The notes: generated by a model not told the origin, from the letters alone. Positions 19,723-33,764 are shown, numbered from the stretch's first letter. The stretch: 64,000 nt of DNA from Betaproteobacteria bacterium (GCA_027490755.1 JAIXXL010000024.1:1-64000); one strand, 5' to 3'. Numbers and translations are program-made.

Positions 19723-20475
19723 ATGCTGGCAGTCATCGGTGGCAGCGGTTTCAACCGCTGGGACGCTCTACACGTCACCGGCAGCGTCGACGCGGCCACC
19801 CCCTACGGCGCCCCCTCGGCGCCGTTGACACGTGGGCTGGTTGCCGGCTGCGAGCTGTTGTTCCTGGCGCGGCACGGTGACCCCCACCGCATCGCCCCGC
19901 ACCTGATCAACTACCGCGCCAACATCGCCGCGCTGCGTGATGCCGGCGTGCGCCGGGTGGTGGCCTTCGCCTCGGTCGGCGGCATCGCCGCCGGGCTGCC
20001 TGCCGGCAGCGTGGTAGTGCCCGACGGTATCCTCGACTACACCCACTCGCGCGAGCACACCTTTGTCGACGCGAACGTCGACGCCGTCGCCCACATCGAC
20101 TTCACCCACCCGTTCGATCCGGCGCTGCGCGAGCAACTGCTGGGTGCCGCGGCGGGGGCGGGCATCGCCGTGCGCGACGGCGGAACCTATGCCGCCACCC
20201 AGGGCCCGCGGCTGGAGAGCGCTGCCGAGATCCGCCGCCTGGAGCGCGATGGCGCCGACCTGGTCGGCATGACCGGCATGCCCGAGGCTGCGCTGGCGCG
20301 CGAGGCGGGGCTGGCCTACGCGATGCTGGCGGTGGTGGCCAACGACGCCGCTGGCAAGGGCGACAGCGCCGCCGCGGTGGCGTTGGAGGGGGCGCAGGCG
20401 CGCTTTGACGCTGGCATGGCGAGTGCCCGCGAGGTGTTGCTGGCTCTGCTGCGGGCCGAGGCGGGGGGCGCGTAG
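19723..20475 (+). CDS. mtnP: S-methyl-5'-thioinosine phosphorylase (MTIP/MTAP family)
   Basis: 250 residues of the purine nucleoside phosphorylase class II family. IGGSGF near the N-terminus is the phosphate loop, [19 protein letters not shown] is the family signature, and [16 protein letters not shown] forms the base-binding region. Family members cleave methylthioadenosine or methylthioinosine to the base plus methylthioribose-1-phosphate. I favour the inosine form because hpt lies directly upstream and would use the released hypoxanthine, as known in pseudomonads, but sequence alone does not prove substrate choice. The start ATG is at 19723; its stop overlaps the def GTG. Confidence 0.85.
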   Translation: MLAVIGGSGFNRWDALHVTGSVDAATPYGAPSAPLTRGLVAGCELLFLARHGDPHRIAPHLINYRANIAALRDAGVRRVVAFASVGGIAAGLPAGSVVVPDGILDYTHSREHTFVDANVDAVAHIDFTHPFDPALREQLLGAAAGAGIAVRDGGTYAATQGPRLESAAEIRRLERDGADLVGMTGMPEAALAREAGLAYAMLAVVANDAAGKGDSAAAVALEGAQARFDAGMASAREVLLALLRAEAGGA

Positions 20476-21008
20476 TGGCGGTCCGTCCGGTTCTGCGCAT
20501 GGGCGACCCGCGCCTGCTGCAGGTGTCGGCGCCGGTCAGCGCCTTCGGCACTCCGGAACTGCGTGCTCTGGTGCAGGACATGCAGGACACCATGGCTGCC
20601 ATGAACGGTGCTGGCATCGCCGCGCCGCAGATCGGCGTGCAGCTGCAGGTGGTCATCTTTGGCGTGGGCGCCAACCCGCGCTACCCGGACGCAGACCAGG
20701 TGCCCTACACGGTGCTCTGCAACCCGGCCATCACGCCTCTGGATGCGCAGGAGGAGGAGGGCTGGGAGGGCTGCCTGTCGGTGCCCGGCATGCGCGGAAT
20801 CGTGCCGCGTCACGCCAACGTGCGCTACACCGGCTGCGACCTCGACGGCAACCCGATCGACCGTACCGTCAGCGGCTTCCACGCCCGTGTGGTGCAGCAC
20901 GAGTGCGACCACCTGTGGGGCATCCTCTACCCGATGCGCATCCGCGACATGAGCCGCTTCGGCTTCACCGAAGAGTTGTTCCCCGGCCAGAACATCCCTG
21001 ACGACTAG
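20475..21008 (+). CDS. def: Peptide deformylase
   Basis: 177 residues. All three deformylase motifs are present: [10 protein letters not shown] (45-54), EGCLSVPG with metal ligand Cys100, and QHECDHLWG with His142, Glu143 and His146. It removes the formyl group from nascent proteins. The GTG start at 20475 overlaps the stop of the phosphorylase by one base, so it is coupled to a salvage operon instead of lying with fmt. It may be a second copy in the genome. The extended C-terminal tail is acidic. Confidence 0.95.
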   Translation: MAVRPVLRMGDPRLLQVSAPVSAFGTPELRALVQDMQDTMAAMNGAGIAAPQIGVQLQVVIFGVGANPRYPDADQVPYTVLCNPAITPLDAQEEEGWEGCLSVPGMRGIVPRHANVRYTGCDLDGNPIDRTVSGFHARVVQHECDHLWGILYPMRIRDMSRFGFTEELFPGQNIPDD

Positions 21009-21067
21009 GGAGCCGCTGCGGTGGCGATAGAGCTGCTGCGGTGGCCATCCTCCCGACGCTCTTCGCC

Positions 21068-22018
21068 TTAGTGGATGCCAAGCCCACCTAAAGCCTTGGC
21101 CATCGCCGTGCCCGCTGCCGCACCGAAGCGCTTGGCGAAACGCTCCGCCAGGTCCGGCGCCGGCGTGTAGTCCACCACCTCCTCGGCCTTGATCACATCG
21201 CGCGCGACGCTGCCGGCGCTGCCCACCGCGTCGGCCAGGCCCAGCTCGATGGCCTGGTTGCCGGTCCACATCAGGCCGCCGAACAGCTTGCCGTTGTCCT
21301 TCAGACGATCGCCGCGGCCCTGCTTCACGGCGCCGATGAACTGGGCGTGGATGTCGTCGAGCAGCTTGCGCGCGTGCGCCAACTCGTCCGGCTTGACCGG
21401 CGAGAAGGGGTCAAGAAAGGCCTTGTTCTCTCCGGCCGTGAGCAAGCGGCGCTCGACGCCCAGCCGCTCCATGCCGCCGGTAAAGCCGAAGCCATTCATG
21501 ATCACGCCGATCGAGCCGACGATGCTGGACGGGTTCACGTGGATCTGGTCTGCCGCCGCGGCGATGTAGTACCCACCCGAGGCGCAGATGTCGCCAACCA
21601 CCGCGTGCACCGGCGTGTCCTTGTGCATGCTGCGTTGGCGGCGGATCTCGCGGTAGATCAGGTCGGACTGCACCGGGCTGCCGCCGGGGCTGTTGATCTG
21701 CAGCACGATGCCTTTTACGTGCGGGTTGTTGAAGGCGTCGCTCAGCGCCTCTGCCACATGATCGGCTGACACCTCGCCGCCGTCCTCGATCACACCCTCG
21801 ATGCGCACCAGCGCGGTGTGCGGCCCGGTGGGGGTCATGCTGCCGCTGCCGTGGGACAGCACGGTGACCAGCGCGATGGCGGCGATCAGGCCGTAGACCA
21901 CACGGAAGCCGATGCTCCAGCGTCGCGCGCTGCGGCGTTCCTCGAGCGACTCGCGCATCAGGTCGGCCAGTGCGTGGCTGTTGGCGTCGGTAGAGGGTGT
22001 GCTGTCGTTCTGGCTCAT
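21068..22018 (-). CDS. sppA: S49 family signal peptide peptidase (SppA-like)
   Basis: 316 residues. One membrane helix lies at about 38-57 after a charged cytoplasmic segment. The S49 core follows, with GIVLQINSPGGSP, the nucleophile Ser147 in ICASGGYY and the general base Lys199 in GENKAFLDP. Both catalytic numbers match the short Bacillus SppA. It degrades cleaved signal peptides in the membrane. It lies downstream of rluC and a HAD phosphatase on the same strand, an order also seen in Pseudomonas. About 140 bases separate it from the HAD gene; I see no clear promoter there. Confidence 0.92.
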   Translation of the reverse strand: MSQNDSTPSTDANSHALADLMRESLEERRSARRWSIGFRVVYGLIAAIALVTVLSHGSGSMTPTGPHTALVRIEGVIEDGGEVSADHVAEALSDAFNNPHVKGIVLQINSPGGSPVQSDLIYREIRRQRSMHKDTPVHAVVGDICASGGYYIAAAADQIHVNPSSIVGSIGVIMNGFGFTGGMERLGVERRLLTAGENKAFLDPFSPVKPDELAHARKLLDDIHAQFIGAVKQGRGDRLKDNGKLFGGLMWTGNQAIELGLADAVGSAGSVARDVIKAEEVVDYTPAPDLAERFAKRFGAAAGTAMAKALGGLGIH

Positions 22019-22158
22019 GTTTGCGGGTTCCGGGTCGCGGTGGACGGGTATCGGAGTGCAAGCGCAGGAGCGAGTTCACTCTCTCGCATCACGCGCGTCA
22101 TTCAGGCGTGACATCCAGGCGCGCCAAGGGGGCGTGCCAGTGCGCGGCGTAAAGCCCG

Positions 22159-22824
22159 TCAGGCCACCGGCCGCAGAAAGTCGGCCAGCTGCGCCCAGTC
22201 GTCGCAACACACCCGCGTCGCCGGCCCGTGCAGGGCCGTGACCGGGTGCGCGCCAAAGGTCACGCCAACAAAACCCGTGCCGGCCGATTCCGCCATCAGC
22301 CGGTCGTGGCTGGTGTCGCCGATCATCAGGGTGCGATCGGGCGTGCAGCCGAACTCGTCCATCAGCTCCAGCAGCATGGCCGGGTGCGGCTTGGGGTGCG
22401 TCTCGTCGGCGCATCTGGAGCCGTGGAACAGCGGGCCGAGCCCGGTGGTGCCGAACTGCCGGTCCAGCCCGGCGCGGCTCTTGCCGGTGGCCACCGCCAG
22501 GCCTGCGCCGCAGCCCGACAGCCAGTGCAGCAGGTCGCGTGCGCCGGCGAAGGGCTGGATCTGCCCGTGCGCGTCACGGCTCAGGAACAGGCGCTTGTAG
22601 TGCTCCACCACGCCCTGCAGCACCGGCCGTGGCTGGCCGGGGAAGCAGTACGCCAGCGCGTCCTCCAGCCCCAGGCCGATCACGTGGCGGGCGTCTTCCA
22701 GCGCCGGCCTTGGCGCGCCGGCGGCGTCAGCGGCGTCCAGGATGCACTGCGCGATCATGCCGGCCGAGTCCACCACCGTGCCGTCCCAGTCGAAGACGAT
22801 GAGGTCGAAGTGCGCGGCCGACAT
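22159..22824 (-). CDS. HAD-family phosphatase, phosphoglycolate-phosphatase-like
   Basis: 221 residues. HAD motif I is FDWDGTVVD with nucleophile Asp12 and Asp14, motif II is the VATGKSRAG region, Lys in HPKPHP fits motif III, and MIGDTSHD is motif IV. A helical cap lies between motifs I and II. Members hydrolyse small phosphate esters such as phosphoglycolate or nucleoside monophosphates. The substrate is not predictable from this sequence. The ATG overlaps the rluC stop by one base (TGATG), so it is coupled to rluC. Confidence 0.9.
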   Translation of the reverse strand: MSAAHFDLIVFDWDGTVVDSAGMIAQCILDAADAAGAPRPALEDARHVIGLGLEDALAYCFPGQPRPVLQGVVEHYKRLFLSRDAHGQIQPFAGARDLLHWLSGCGAGLAVATGKSRAGLDRQFGTTGLGPLFHGSRCADETHPKPHPAMLLELMDEFGCTPDRTLMIGDTSHDRLMAESAGTGFVGVTFGAHPVTALHGPATRVCCDDWAQLADFLRPVA

Positions 22825-23840
22825 CAGGGCCCAGCCTTTGCTGCATCGAGCCGCTCGACGAATGCGGCCAGCGCCGGCGGCAGCGGCGCCTCCACCGTCA
22901 TCGTCTCGCCGGTGGCGGGGTGGGTGAAGGTCATGCGCGCGGCGTGCAGGAACATGCGCTTGAGGCCCATGCGTGCCAGCTCATGGTTCCAGTCGTAGTC
23001 GCCGTACTTGTCGTCGCCGGCGATGGGGTGCCCGGTGTGGTGCAGGTGGACGCGGATCTGGTGGGTGCGGCCGGTCAGCAGCTCGCAGTCGAGCAGGCAG
23101 GCCTGTGGCCAGCGCCGCAGCAGCCGGAACACCGTCTCGCTGGCCTGGCCGTCCTTCGACACGCTCACCCGGCGCTCGCCCTCGGCGGTGACGTATTTCA
23201 GCAGCGGCGCCTTCACCGCGCGCTTGTCATCGCGCCACTTGCCGCCGACCAGCGCCAGGTAGTGCTTGTCGGTGGCGCCGTCGCGCAGCTCGTCGTGCAG
23301 GCGGCGCAGCGCCGAGCGCTTCTTGGCCAGCAGCAGCACGCCCGATGTCTCGCGGTCCAGCCGGTGCACCAGCTCGATGTCGCGCAGCTCGGGACGTGCC
23401 GCACGCACCTGCTCGATCAGGCCGTGGCTGATGCCGCTGCCGCCATGCACGGCCACGCCGGACGGTTTGTCGACGATCAACAGTTGTGCATCCTCGAACA
23501 GCACCGGGAAGTCGCGCGCCGGTGCCGGCGAGGCGTCGTCGCGCTGCGCCACCCGGATCGGCGGCACGCGCACCGTCTGCCCCGCCGCCAGCTTGTGCTC
23601 CGGCTTGACGCGGCCACCGTCGACGCGCACCTCGCCGCTGCGCACGATGCGGTAGATGTGGCTGCGCGGCACGCCCTTGAGCAGCCGCGCCAGGAAATTA
23701 TCGATACGCTGGCCGTCGCTGCCCTCGTCGATCACCTGCAGGGTGACGGCGTCGTGTGCCGTTGCGGTGACGGGCGCGGGAGCAGGGGCGACAGGCGTGG
23801 GGGCGGCCGGACGCCGCGGCGGGCTCGAAGCGTTCCGCAT
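22824..23840 (-). CDS. rluC: 23S rRNA pseudouridine synthase RluC
   Basis: 338 residues from the ATG at 23840. An N-terminal S4 RNA-binding domain (GQRIDNFLARLLKGVPRSHIY) is followed by the RluA-type catalytic domain with HRLDRETSG, where Asp162 is the nucleophile. LLTGRTHQIRVH and IAGDDKYGD complete the family signature. RluC makes pseudouridines in 23S rRNA. The frame is open further upstream, but residues before 23840 look like noise and overlap the rne promoter. The divergent rluC/rne arrangement is conserved in gammaproteobacteria and supports RluC over RluD or RluA. Confidence 0.93.
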   Translation of the reverse strand: MRNASSPPRRPAAPTPVAPAPAPVTATAHDAVTLQVIDEGSDGQRIDNFLARLLKGVPRSHIYRIVRSGEVRVDGGRVKPEHKLAAGQTVRVPPIRVAQRDDASPAPARDFPVLFEDAQLLIVDKPSGVAVHGGSGISHGLIEQVRAARPELRDIELVHRLDRETSGVLLLAKKRSALRRLHDELRDGATDKHYLALVGGKWRDDKRAVKAPLLKYVTAEGERRVSVSKDGQASETVFRLLRRWPQACLLDCELLTGRTHQIRVHLHHTGHPIAGDDKYGDYDWNHELARMGLKRMFLHAARMTFTHPATGETMTVEAPLPPALAAFVERLDAAKAGP

Positions 23841-23847
23841 CGCGCTT

Positions 23848-24321
23848 TTGCGCGGCGCGGCGCCAGTCCGTATACTCGGGGCTCCCGCCGGTTGGGTCCG
23901 GCGCGGACGATTTCCCTGGTTAATGTCGTTCACCAGCTGCACTTTGCAGACAAGCAACGAGTCTACCCAAGATTGCGTGCTCGAGACCGACAAGGTTTTC
24001 GGGCGGCGCGACGAGTCGGAACACAGGCGCACGTCGCGCTGCTTCGCCGGTCGGCGAGGGCTCCCGCAGTCCCCGACCCCCGTTGCAGTGTCGCCCGCGA
24101 GCATAGAGTCGGCCCCCTTTGGCCGCGCCCGGACTGCCCGTCCGCCGCTGTTCCCGCCACCGCGCCACCCCAGGCATTGAGTGTCGTTTTGACCAACAGG
24201 CAGACCCCCGGAACACCCCCGCCAGACCGCCGCGCCACAGCGCCGGCCCGGTCGCGCGCGGCCACGTCCGTCCGCCCCTAGTCCAGACGCCGCACCCCGC
24301 TCGAGCGCGCGGGAGAGTCTC
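23848..24321 (+). promoter_or_regulatory. rne promoter and long 5' leader
   Basis: TTGCGC (23848-23853), a 17-base spacer and TATACT (23871-23876) form a reasonable sigma70 promoter facing rne. This would leave a leader of about 440 bases before the rne ATG. E. coli rne also has a long leader, through which RNase E controls its own mRNA. The first eight bases after 23840 are shared with the rluC 5' end, so the two promoters lie back to back. The leader is GC rich and otherwise holds no gene that I can support. Confidence 0.55.
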
Positions 24322-27054
24322 ATGAAGCGCATGTTGTTCAATGCGACGCAGGCCGAAGAGCTGCGCGTCGCCATCGTCGATGGTCAGAAGCTGATCGACC
24401 TCGACATCGAAACCGCCGGCCGCGAGCAGCGGAAGTCGAACATCTACAAGGCGAAAATCACGCGCGTCGAGCCCAGCCTCGAGGCCGCGTTCATCGACTA
24501 CGGCACCGACCGCCACGGCTTCCTGCCGTTCAAGGAGATCACCAAGTCCGGCCTGGCCAACGACGCCGAGCCGGTCAAGGGCCGTCCGGCCGACTGGATC
24601 AAGGAAGGCCTCGAGCTGATCGTCCAGGTCGACAAGGACGAGCGTGGCAACAAGGGCGCGGCGCTGACCACCTACATCAGCCTGGCTGGCCGTTATCTGG
24701 TGCTGATGCCCAACAACCCGCGCGGCGGCGGCGTCAGCCGCCGTATCGAGGGCGAGGACCGCAACGAACTGCGTGACCTCATCGCCCAGCTCGAGATCCC
24801 CACCGGCATGAGCGTCATCGCCCGTACCGCCGGCATCGGCCGCACGCTCGAAGAGCTGCAGTGGGACCTCAACTACCTGCTGCAACTGTGGCGTGCCATC
24901 GAGGGCGCCGCCGACAGCTCGCCGGCACCGTTCCTGATCTATCAGGAGTCGAGCCTGGTCATCCGCGCCATCCGCGACTACTTCACCGCCGACATCGGCG
25001 AGATCCTGATCGACACGGCCGCCATCCACGAGCAGGCCGAGCAGTTCATGAGCCACGTGATGCCGGGCAACGTCAACCGGGTCAAGCTCTACAAGGACGA
25101 CGTGCCGCTGTTCTCGCGCTTCCAGATCGAGCACCAGATCGAGACCGCGTACTCGCGTCAGGTCAACCTGCCCTCGGGCGGGGCGATCGTCATCGACCAC
25201 ACCGAGGCGCTGGTCGCCATCGACGTCAACTCGGCCCGCTCCACGCGCGGCTCGGACATCGAGGAGACTGCCTTCCGCACCAACCTGGAGGCCGCCGACG
25301 AGGTGGCCCGCCAGCTGCGCCTGCGTGACCTTGGCGGCCTGGTGGTGATCGACTTCATCGACATGGAGTCGGCCAAGAACCAGCGCGAGGTCGAGAACCG
25401 CCTCAAGGATGCGCTGCACCTGGACCGTGCCCGCGTGCAGATGGGCAAGATCAGCCGCTTCGGCATGCTCGAACTGTCCCGCCAAAGACTGCGCCCGGCG
25501 CTGTCGGAAGGCAGCCACATCCCGTGCCCGCGTTGCCACGGCACCGGCTTTGTCCGCGACACCGAGTCGACCGCGCTGCACGTGCTGCGCATCCTCCAGG
25601 AGGAGTCGATGAAGGAGAACACGGCCGCCGTGCACGTTCAGGTGCCGGTCGACGTCGCCACCTTCCTGCTCAACGAGAAGCGCACCGAGATCTGGGGCAT
25701 GGAGGCGCGACTCAAGGTCAACGTCATCATCATCCCCAACGTGCACCTGGAGACGCCCAACTACGAGGTCAAGCGTCTGCGCCACGACGACCTGCGCGAC
25801 GCCGACCAGACCATCGCCAGCTACCAGATGGCGGAGAAGCCCAAGGAAGAGGAAGAGTCGGCCAAGGGCAAGGACCGCGAGCAGGTGCGTCAGGAGGCTG
25901 CAGTCAAGGGCATCACCCCGGCGCAGCCCGCGCCGGTGGTGGTCGAGTCGGCGCCTGCGCCGGCACCGCTGCCGGTGGCCATGCCCGCCGCGTCTGGCGG
26001 GATCCTCAGCAAGCTGTTCGGTTGGCTGGCACCCAAGCCCGCCGCCCCGGCGCCGGCTCCGGCCGCACCCGCGGCCCGAAGCGAATCCACCCAGCGCGGC
26101 GAGCGTGACGGTGGCCGTGGCGGACGTGGTCGCGGCGAGCGCGGTGGTCGCGGCCGCGGTCGCGGTGAGGGCGGTCGCGCAGAGACTGCCGAAGGCCGTG
26201 AGGGTCGCGAGCAGCGCCCGGCCGAGGCCCGCGGCGAACGTGGCGAGCGCGGCGAAGGCCGCAACGGTCAGGGTCGTGGCGGCGAAGGCCGTGGCGAGGG
26301 CCGCGGTCGCGATGGCCGCCCGCCGCGCGAGGAGCGTCCGGCAGAGGCCCGCCCGCCGCGTGAGGAGCGCGTCGAGGCAGTGGCCGACCAGAATGGTGGC
26401 GAGGGCGCAGGCGAGGGCCGTTCGCGCCGTCGTCGTCGTCGTCGTGGCGGTGGTGGCGGCGGTGGTGGTGACCGCGAGGTCGCAGCACAGGCTGTCGAGA
26501 ACCGCGTCGAGCAGCCGTTCGAGGACGTCGCCGAGGACTTCGACGAGGAGGCCGCAGAGGTGGTCGGTCTCGACGAGATCGTCCCCGAGGTGAGTGTTGC
26601 CGAGCCCGCTCCGGCCGCCGAGGCGCCGACCACCACGTCGTCTGGCGCGCGCCAGCGTCGCCCGCGCCGCTCCGCTGCTGCAGAGGCGGCGACCGAGGCA
26701 GCTGCCGAACCGGCAGAGGCCGTCGAGGTGGAGACGCAGCCTGAACCGGCCGAGCCAGTCGCTGTGGCGCCGGCCGCTGCCGAGGCCGCCCCGGCTCAGG
26801 CAGCACCGGCTGCACCCGTCGAAGCTGCACCGGCCGAAGCCGCGCCGGCCCGCCGCCGCACGCGTGCGGCGCCCAAGGTCGAGATCCCGGTCGATCCCAA
26901 CCTCGAGCAGGTCGAGACCTCCGCCGCCCCGGCACCGGCTCCGGCTGCAGAGGCTGCCGCGCCCAAGGCGCGCAAGCCCCGAGCCCGCCGCGCACCGGCC
27001 GGCAAGTCAGAGGAAGAGGTTCTCGAGCAGGTCGAGACCCGCAGCGGCGAGTAA
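24322..27054 (+). CDS. rne: Ribonuclease E
   Basis: 910 residues. The N-terminal catalytic half has the S1 domain ([21 protein letters not shown]), the DNase-like site with Asp301 in IDVNSAR and Asp344 in IDFIDM, and the zinc-link CPRCHGTGF with Cys402 and Cys405 that holds the tetramer. The C-terminal half from about residue 520 is disordered: a hydrophobic segment ([13 protein letters not shown]), long Arg/Gly/Glu repeats, a run of Arg followed by Gly, and a Pro/Ala/Glu tail. RNase E starts mRNA decay and processes rRNA and tRNA; the tail is the degradosome scaffold. GGGAGAG upstream of the ATG is the ribosome site. Confidence 0.97.
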   Translation: MKRMLFNATQAEELRVAIVDGQKLIDLDIETAGREQRKSNIYKAKITRVEPSLEAAFIDYGTDRHGFLPFKEITKSGLANDAEPVKGRPADWIKEGLELIVQVDKDERGNKGAALTTYISLAGRYLVLMPNNPRGGGVSRRIEGEDRNELRDLIAQLEIPTGMSVIARTAGIGRTLEELQWDLNYLLQLWRAIEGAADSSPAPFLIYQESSLVIRAIRDYFTADIGEILIDTAAIHEQAEQFMSHVMPGNVNRVKLYKDDVPLFSRFQIEHQIETAYSRQVNLPSGGAIVIDHTEALVAIDVNSARSTRGSDIEETAFRTNLEAADEVARQLRLRDLGGLVVIDFIDMESAKNQREVENRLKDALHLDRARVQMGKISRFGMLELSRQRLRPALSEGSHIPCPRCHGTGFVRDTESTALHVLRILQEESMKENTAAVHVQVPVDVATFLLNEKRTEIWGMEARLKVNVIIIPNVHLETPNYEVKRLRHDDLRDADQTIASYQMAEKPKEEEESAKGKDREQVRQEAAVKGITPAQPAPVVVESAPAPAPLPVAMPAASGGILSKLFGWLAPKPAAPAPAPAAPAARSESTQRGERDGGRGGRGRGERGGRGRGRGEGGRAETAEGREGREQRPAEARGERGERGEGRNGQGRGGEGRGEGRGRDGRPPREERPAEARPPREERVEAVADQNGGEGAGEGRSRRRRRRRGGGGGGGGDREVAAQAVENRVEQPFEDVAEDFDEEAAEVVGLDEIVPEVSVAEPAPAAEAPTTTSSGARQRRPRRSAAAEAATEAAAEPAEAVEVETQPEPAEPVAVAPAAAEAAPAQAAPAAPVEAAPAEAAPARRRTRAAPKVEIPVDPNLEQVETSAAPAPAPAAEAAAPKARKPRARRAPAGKSEEEVLEQVETRSGE

Positions 27055-27057
27055 GCC

Positions 27058-28098
27058 ATGACGGCCGCGCCCAACCCTGCCGCGGACGCCCCGCCTTCGG
27101 GTGGGGCGGCGGCCGCGTCTGGCGGCTTCTGCCGCCTCGGCACGTTCGCTATCAGCCTGGCCTCGGGCGAGGATGCCCGAGCCTTCCTCAACGGCCAGTT
27201 CTCCAGCGACATCAAGACGCTGGCGGCCGGCCACTGGCAGTTGTCCAGCTACAGCACGCCCAAGGGCCGCGCGCTGGCCACCTTTGCGGTGGCGGCGCAG
27301 GCCGATGGGGGCAGTGACCGTTTCTGGCTGCTGACCCGCAGCGCGGTGGCCGAGGCCACCCTGAAGCGTCTCGGCATGTTCGTCATGCGCAGCAAGGTGC
27401 AGTGGTCGCACCAGTCCCATGCGGTTGTCGGCGTCTGCGGTGCGGCCGCCTCACCCGCCCTGGCCGCGCTGCTCGGCGCTGATCCACCGGCCGCAGGCGC
27501 GTGCGCGCAGGCGGCTTCGGGCTCGTCACTGGCGGATGCCATTGCCGATGCGCCTGCGCTGGTCGTCGGCCTGGGCGGCGACGCCTGGTGGCTGCTGCTG
27601 CCGCGCGATGCCGAAGCGGCGGTTGCCGAGGCCTTGCGCCGGAGTCTGCCGGAGTTGTCCGCCACGGCGTGGGACAGCATCGAGGTGGCGGCAGGCCGGC
27701 CCTGGGTCGAGGATGCGACGCGCGAGGCCTTCGTGCCGCAGATGCTCAACCTTGACCTGACCGGCGGCATCAGCTTCAAGAAGGGCTGCTACCCGGGGCA
27801 GGAGATCGTCGCCCGCACCCAGTATCTGGGCAAGGTCAAGCGGCGCATGCTGCGCTTCGCCGTGTGGCTGGCGGCGGGCGACACCCTGCCGGCGCCGGGC
27901 ACCCCGGTGCATGCTGCCGGCAGTGCCGAACAGGCGCTCGGGCAGGTCGTCCTGGCCGCGCCGCTGGATACCTCCCGCGCGCAACTGCTGGCGGTGCTGC
28001 AGATGGACCTGGCCGAGGGCGCCGACCTGCGCCTGGGCGGGGCCGATGGCGCGCCGCTGCAGATGCTCGATCTGCCTTATCCGCTGGAGCCGGCCTAG
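27058..28098 (+). CDS. ygfZ: Folate-binding protein YgfZ
   Basis: 346 residues of the GcvT/YgfZ family. The family hallmark KGCYPGQE, with its conserved Cys, is at about residues 241-248, after LNLDLTGGISF. YgfZ uses tetrahydrofolate and helps build or repair iron-sulfur clusters, for instance in MiaB. The extra 20 Ala/Gly/Pro residues at the N-terminus are unusual, and a later start is possible. It starts three bases after the rne stop, so it may share its transcript. Confidence 0.9.
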   Translation: MTAAPNPAADAPPSGGAAAASGGFCRLGTFAISLASGEDARAFLNGQFSSDIKTLAAGHWQLSSYSTPKGRALATFAVAAQADGGSDRFWLLTRSAVAEATLKRLGMFVMRSKVQWSHQSHAVVGVCGAAASPALAALLGADPPAAGACAQAASGSSLADAIADAPALVVGLGGDAWWLLLPRDAEAAVAEALRRSLPELSATAWDSIEVAAGRPWVEDATREAFVPQMLNLDLTGGISFKKGCYPGQEIVARTQYLGKVKRRMLRFAVWLAAGDTLPAPGTPVHAAGSAEQALGQVVLAAPLDTSRAQLLAVLQMDLAEGADLRLGGADGAPLQMLDLPYPLEPA

Positions 28099-28212
28099 CA
28101 ATATCGGCCGTCTGGCGCAGCCGTCCCGGACTCGGTCATCTGGCCGAAGATGGGCGCCGGCCCCCATGCAATAATCCGCCGCGACTCACCGAAAAACACT
28201 CAGGAGACCCTC

Positions 28213-29241
<1,029 letters not shown>

Positions 29242-29275
29242 GCCGCCACGCGGGCCGCGCAAGCCCGCCAGCGTC

Positions 29276-29824
29276 ATGCAGCGCGCCGTGCGCATGCTCG
29301 CAAGGCGCGACATGAGCCGCGCCGAGTTGGTCGCCCGGCTCGGCGCTGGCGAGCGCCGTGGCGGTCGTCAAGTCGAAGACGAGCCCGCAGACGCGCCAAC
29401 CGACACCCCGCCCGACGGGGTCGCGGCCGATGCGCCGCCTACGCCCGCCAACCCGTCACCCGCCGACGTCGACGCCGCGCTGGAGCGCCTTGCCGCGCTC
29501 GGCCTGCAATCCGACAGCCGCTTCGCCGAGAATTATGTCCGTGGCCGCCAGTCGCGCACCGGCAGCCGCCGCCTGGCGGCGGAGTTGCGGCAGAAGGGGG
29601 TGGATGGCGACACCATCGGCGAGGCGCTGGCAGCCCTCGACCAGACCGACCTGCAGCGCGCGCGCGCACTCTGGTCACGCCGCTTTGAGGCCACCGGCGA
29701 CCCGCGCGAGCGGGCGCGGCAGATGCGCTTTTTGGCTGCGCGCGGCTTTGACCTGAAGGTGATCCGCGCCGTGCTAGGCGGCGCGGTGGATGAAGACATG
29801 CCCGACGAGCCGGGCGAGCCCTAA
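29276..29824 (+). CDS. recX: Regulatory protein RecX
   Basis: About 182 residues, downstream of recA by 34 bases. RecX tandem helical modules are seen as AVRMLARRDMSRAELVARL, ALERLAALGLQSDSRFAENYVRGRQ and LAAELRQKGVDGDTIGEAL, ending in RQMRFLAARGFDLKVIRAVL. RecX binds in the RecA filament groove and limits its activity. A Pro/Asp/Ala-rich insert of about 40 residues splits the first module from the second, which is unusual. A GTG at 29228 overlapping recA is an alternative start. Confidence 0.88.
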   Translation: MQRAVRMLARRDMSRAELVARLGAGERRGGRQVEDEPADAPTDTPPDGVAADAPPTPANPSPADVDAALERLAALGLQSDSRFAENYVRGRQSRTGSRRLAAELRQKGVDGDTIGEALAALDQTDLQRARALWSRRFEATGDPRERARQMRFLAARGFDLKVIRAVLGGAVDEDMPDEPGEP

Positions 29825-29864
29825 GAGCGGGCCGCACCCGGTTCAGGCCGCCCCCGAAGCTGCC

Positions 29865-30822
29865 CTAGAAGCCCAGGTCGAAGCAGCGACCGCCGATGCA
29901 GCGCATGCGCTGGATGCGAGCGATCTCTGCCTTGCGTGCGTCCTGTGCCTTGCGAGCAGCGTCGGCTTCGGCGTCGGCCTTCTTGCGGGCGTCTTCCTCG
30001 GCCTGCACCCGCGCCTGTTCCTCCGCGGCCAAGCGCGCGGCCTCGTCGGCGACAGCCTTCTCCTGCGCCGCCTTCTCGGCCTCCAGTCGCGCCGTGCGCA
30101 CCGTCTCTGGCTCGCGAAGTGCCAGCATCAGCTTGGCGCCGTTGGCGGCCGCCACCAGCGCAGCATCGGGGTCGAGCACGCGTGCCTTGCGGCCGCTGCC
30201 CAGCACGTACTGGTCCTCGCAGCGGGTCTCGCGTGCGTCACCGCGCGAGACCGGGCAGGGCACGTCGACACGCCTGGGCAGGCTGACAAAACGCTCGCAC
30301 GAGGCCACCACCGTCTTCACTATGGTGTCGTCGGGGCTGCTGGCGCGTGCGCGCGGTGCCGGCGCACCGGCCGCCAGCACACGCCCGGTGCCGTATTCGA
30401 CACACTCGCGCTGCCGCTGGGGCATACCAGCGAGGTAATTGTCCCAGCGCTCGCGCACCAGCGCGTTGTTGGGCTGCACCTTGATGTCGTGGAAGTAGCG
30501 GCCGCTGCAGCCTGAGACCGACAGCGACCCGTAGAAGCGGAAGCGCCCCTCCCAGACGATGGTCTGTGGGCCGTCGGTGCGCGGGGTGTAGCCGACCGTC
30601 GTCTCGAAGTGGGGCGGCGACAGTTCGCGTTCGATGCGGCTGCCGTCCGGCAGCTGGATCTCGACATTGCAGGCTTGGTTACCGTCTGCCGCCACGCTGA
30701 TGCGCACGGGCGTCTGACGGCCCACCACGAAGTCGGCAGCGGGCGCCAGCGAGGGCAGCAGTGCACCCAAGACCAGACATACTGCTGACAGGCGACCGCC
30801 CAGCAAGCGTCGCCGAATGGCC

Positions 30823-30842
<20 letters not shown>
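29865..30842 (-). CDS. Exported cysteine-containing protein of unknown function
   Basis: About 325 residues from the ATG at 30842. A signal peptide (LSAVCLVLGALLPSLAPAADF) precedes a domain of about 190 residues with at least seven Cys and many beta-type segments. The last 80 residues are a highly charged Ala/Glu/Lys/Arg coiled coil ending in CIGGRCFDLGF. I recognise no family. The start overlaps the end of the histidine kinase gene by 20 bases on the same strand, so the two are very likely co-expressed. It may be a periplasmic partner of the kinase, which is inference. The coiled-coil tail resembles TolA-like spacers in composition only. Confidence 0.7.
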
Positions 30843-33666
<2,824 letters not shown>

Positions 33667-33740
33667 CGGGTTTCCCTGGCCAAGGGCCGGCGAGTCTGCG
33701 GTTGATGCCGTGAGTATTTAGCACGGCTGCAGATTGCATT

Positions 33741-33764
33741 AAACCCTTATGCGAATGAGGGTTT
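33741..33764. terminator. Inverted repeat between kinase gene and tRNA-Thr, possible terminator
   Basis: AAACCCT (33741-33747) and AGGGTTT (33758-33764) are perfect arms around a 10-base loop. It lies about 100 bases downstream of tRNA-Thr in the direction of tRNA transcription, and upstream of the kinase gene. The following T-rich tract is short, so it would be a weak terminator; an operator for the kinase gene is also possible. Confidence 0.35.

Noticed and set aside
22824..24374. Extended 516-residue form of RluC
   Set aside because: Residues before the ATG at 23840 have no family resemblance and overlap the rne promoter and leader.
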